Part shown: piece after piece, positions 63,278 through 64,000 of the stretch | Position numbering within the stretch: the first letter of the stretch is position 1 | Layout of the letters: every line of letters begins with the position of its first letter | Assembly (NCBI RefSeq): GCF_005222785.1 | Contig: NZ_STGH01000001.1 | Coordinates: forward strand, 1-64,000 | DNA from: Rhodobacter sp. SY28-1 | Lineage (GTDB): Bacteria > Pseudomonadota > Alphaproteobacteria > Rhodobacterales > Rhodobacteraceae | Direction: 5' to 3' | Length of the DNA stretch: 64,000 bases | Program-made: the position numbers and the translations under genes | The notes under the pieces: model-generated | Told to the model about the DNA's origin: nothing | Database searches by the model: none | Seen by the model: only the letters and a program-made list of their open reading frames with translations

Positions 63278-64000
63278 ACTCCCGCAAGGGTCCACCATCG
63301 GCATCCTTGGCGGCGGGCAATTGGGCCGGATGCTGTCCGTCGCTGCCAGCCGGCTGGGCTACTGCTGCCATATCTTTGAACCGGGCGCTGCCCCGGCGGG
63401 AGACGTGGCGCTGAAGGTCACCACGGCATCCTACGAGGATGAAACGGCCCTGCGCGCCTTCGCGGCATCGGTCGATGTCATCACCTACGAATTCGAGAAT
63501 GTCCCGACCTCGGCGCTCGACCTCCTCGAAAGCCTCAAACCGATCCGCCCGAACCGCCGCGCGCTGGCCATCAGCCAGGACCGGATCAGCGAGAAATCGT
63601 TCCTGAACGACCTCGGCCTTGCCACCGCCCCCTGGGCCGCAGTGAACTCGGAGGCAGACCTTCGCGCAGCGGTCGAAAAGCTGGGCCTGCCCGCGATTCT
63701 GAAGACCACCCGCCTTGGCTATGACGGCAAGGGGCAGGCCAAGCTGACCGACGCCGCGGACATCCCCGCCGCCTGGGCCAGCATGAACAACGCGCCCTGC
63801 GTGCTGGAAGGTTTCGTCGCCTTCGACCGCGAAGTCAGCGTGATCGCCGCCCGCGCGCTCGACGGCCAGGTCGCCTGCTTCGACCCCGGCGAGAACATCC
63901 ACGAAGGCGGTATCCTGCGCACGACCACTGTCCCTGCGCGCCTCTCTCCCACCCAGCGGTCAGACGCGATCCTGCTGGCTGCCCGCATCCTGAACGCGCT
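63270..64000 (+). CDS. purK: N5-carboxyaminoimidazole ribonucleotide synthase, 5' part
   Basis: The first 243 codons of an ATP-grasp enzyme. It begins [18 protein letters not shown], with [27 protein letters not shown] (ATP lysine region) and [19 protein letters not shown] in the grasp fold. It makes N5-CAIR from AIR, ATP and bicarbonate, feeding PurE. It starts within purE at ATG 63270 and runs past the window edge, so the C-terminus is missing. Confidence 0.95.
   Translation, partial: MTELPQGSTIGILGGGQLGRMLSVAASRLGYCCHIFEPGAAPAGDVALKVTTASYEDETALRAFAASVDVITYEFENVPTSALDLLESLKPIRPNRRALAISQDRISEKSFLNDLGLATAPWAAVNSEADLRAAVEKLGLPAILKTTRLGYDGKGQAKLTDAADIPAAWASMNNAPCVLEGFVAFDREVSVIAARALDGQVACFDPGENIHEGGILRTTTVPARLSPTQRSDAILLAARILNA

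Noticed and set aside
1-64000. tRNA/rRNA genes, CRISPR arrays, insertion sequences, prophage
   Set aside because: No cloverleaf-like segment with a CCA-type end, regular spaced repeats, transposase motifs or phage genes were noticed in any gap.

Overview
This 64 kb window is high-GC, densely packed chromosomal DNA from an alphaproteobacterium, most likely a member of the Rhodobacteraceae (Rhodobacter/Paracoccus-like). Grounds for this are the divergent fnrL-hemN pair with an FNR box between them, a membrane-anchored cytochrome c of the cy type, a sat-cysC fusion, a degenerate EnvC next to a CtpA-type protease and RppH, a DUF1150 gene coupled to an Hsp20 gene, and the purE-purK overlap. I saw no rRNA, tRNA, CRISPR array, insertion sequence or phage gene.

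Region 1 (1-13742) is catabolic. After the tail of a Gfo/Idh/MocA oxidoreductase, a minus-strand operon encodes an iron-dependent alcohol dehydrogenase, a succinate-semialdehyde dehydrogenase-like enzyme and an alpha/beta hydrolase, divergent from a GntR/FCD regulator. A DJ-1/PfpI gene with its own terminator follows. Then comes a second FCD regulator and a sugar ABC importer (binding protein, fused ATPase, two permeases) joined to a FAH-family enzyme and an IlvD/Edd sugar-acid dehydratase. The last two fit the dehydratase steps of a Weimberg-type pentose pathway.

Region 2 (13743-31173) is mixed: acyltransferase, D-amino-acid dehydrogenase, lolA, a lytic transglycosylase-like lipoprotein, hspQ, an anti-anti-sigma/anti-sigma pair, and a ggt - fRMsr - homocysteine methyltransferase - rluA string behind a hairpin-rich 374-bp gap. 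Next are an FMN-binding glutamate synthase-like protein and a three-gene unit (outer-membrane barrel, processive GT2, seven-span membrane protein) that looks like a polysaccharide synthesis and export system I do not recognise. fnrL/hemN and a GT4 gene close the region.

Region 3 (31177-47409) holds a complete yejABEF-type peptide importer, cytochrome cy, prephenate dehydratase, nudC, a cpdB-like nucleotidase and a run of small metabolic genes ending in ridA and leuD.

Region 4 (47410-64000) has leuC and leuD separated by an opposite-strand glycosyltransferase, a SOUL protein, an ABC-F ATPase, a DMT exporter, the gpmI-envC-ctpA-rppH unit, sat-cysC, cytochrome b561, an Hsp20 operon with a good RpoH-type promoter, a YdcH-like protein, and purE followed by purK, which runs off the end.

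CDS starts were moved from the longest ORF to the codon best supported by ribosome-binding site, overlap or family length. All function calls rest on motif and family recognition by eye; no database search was run.
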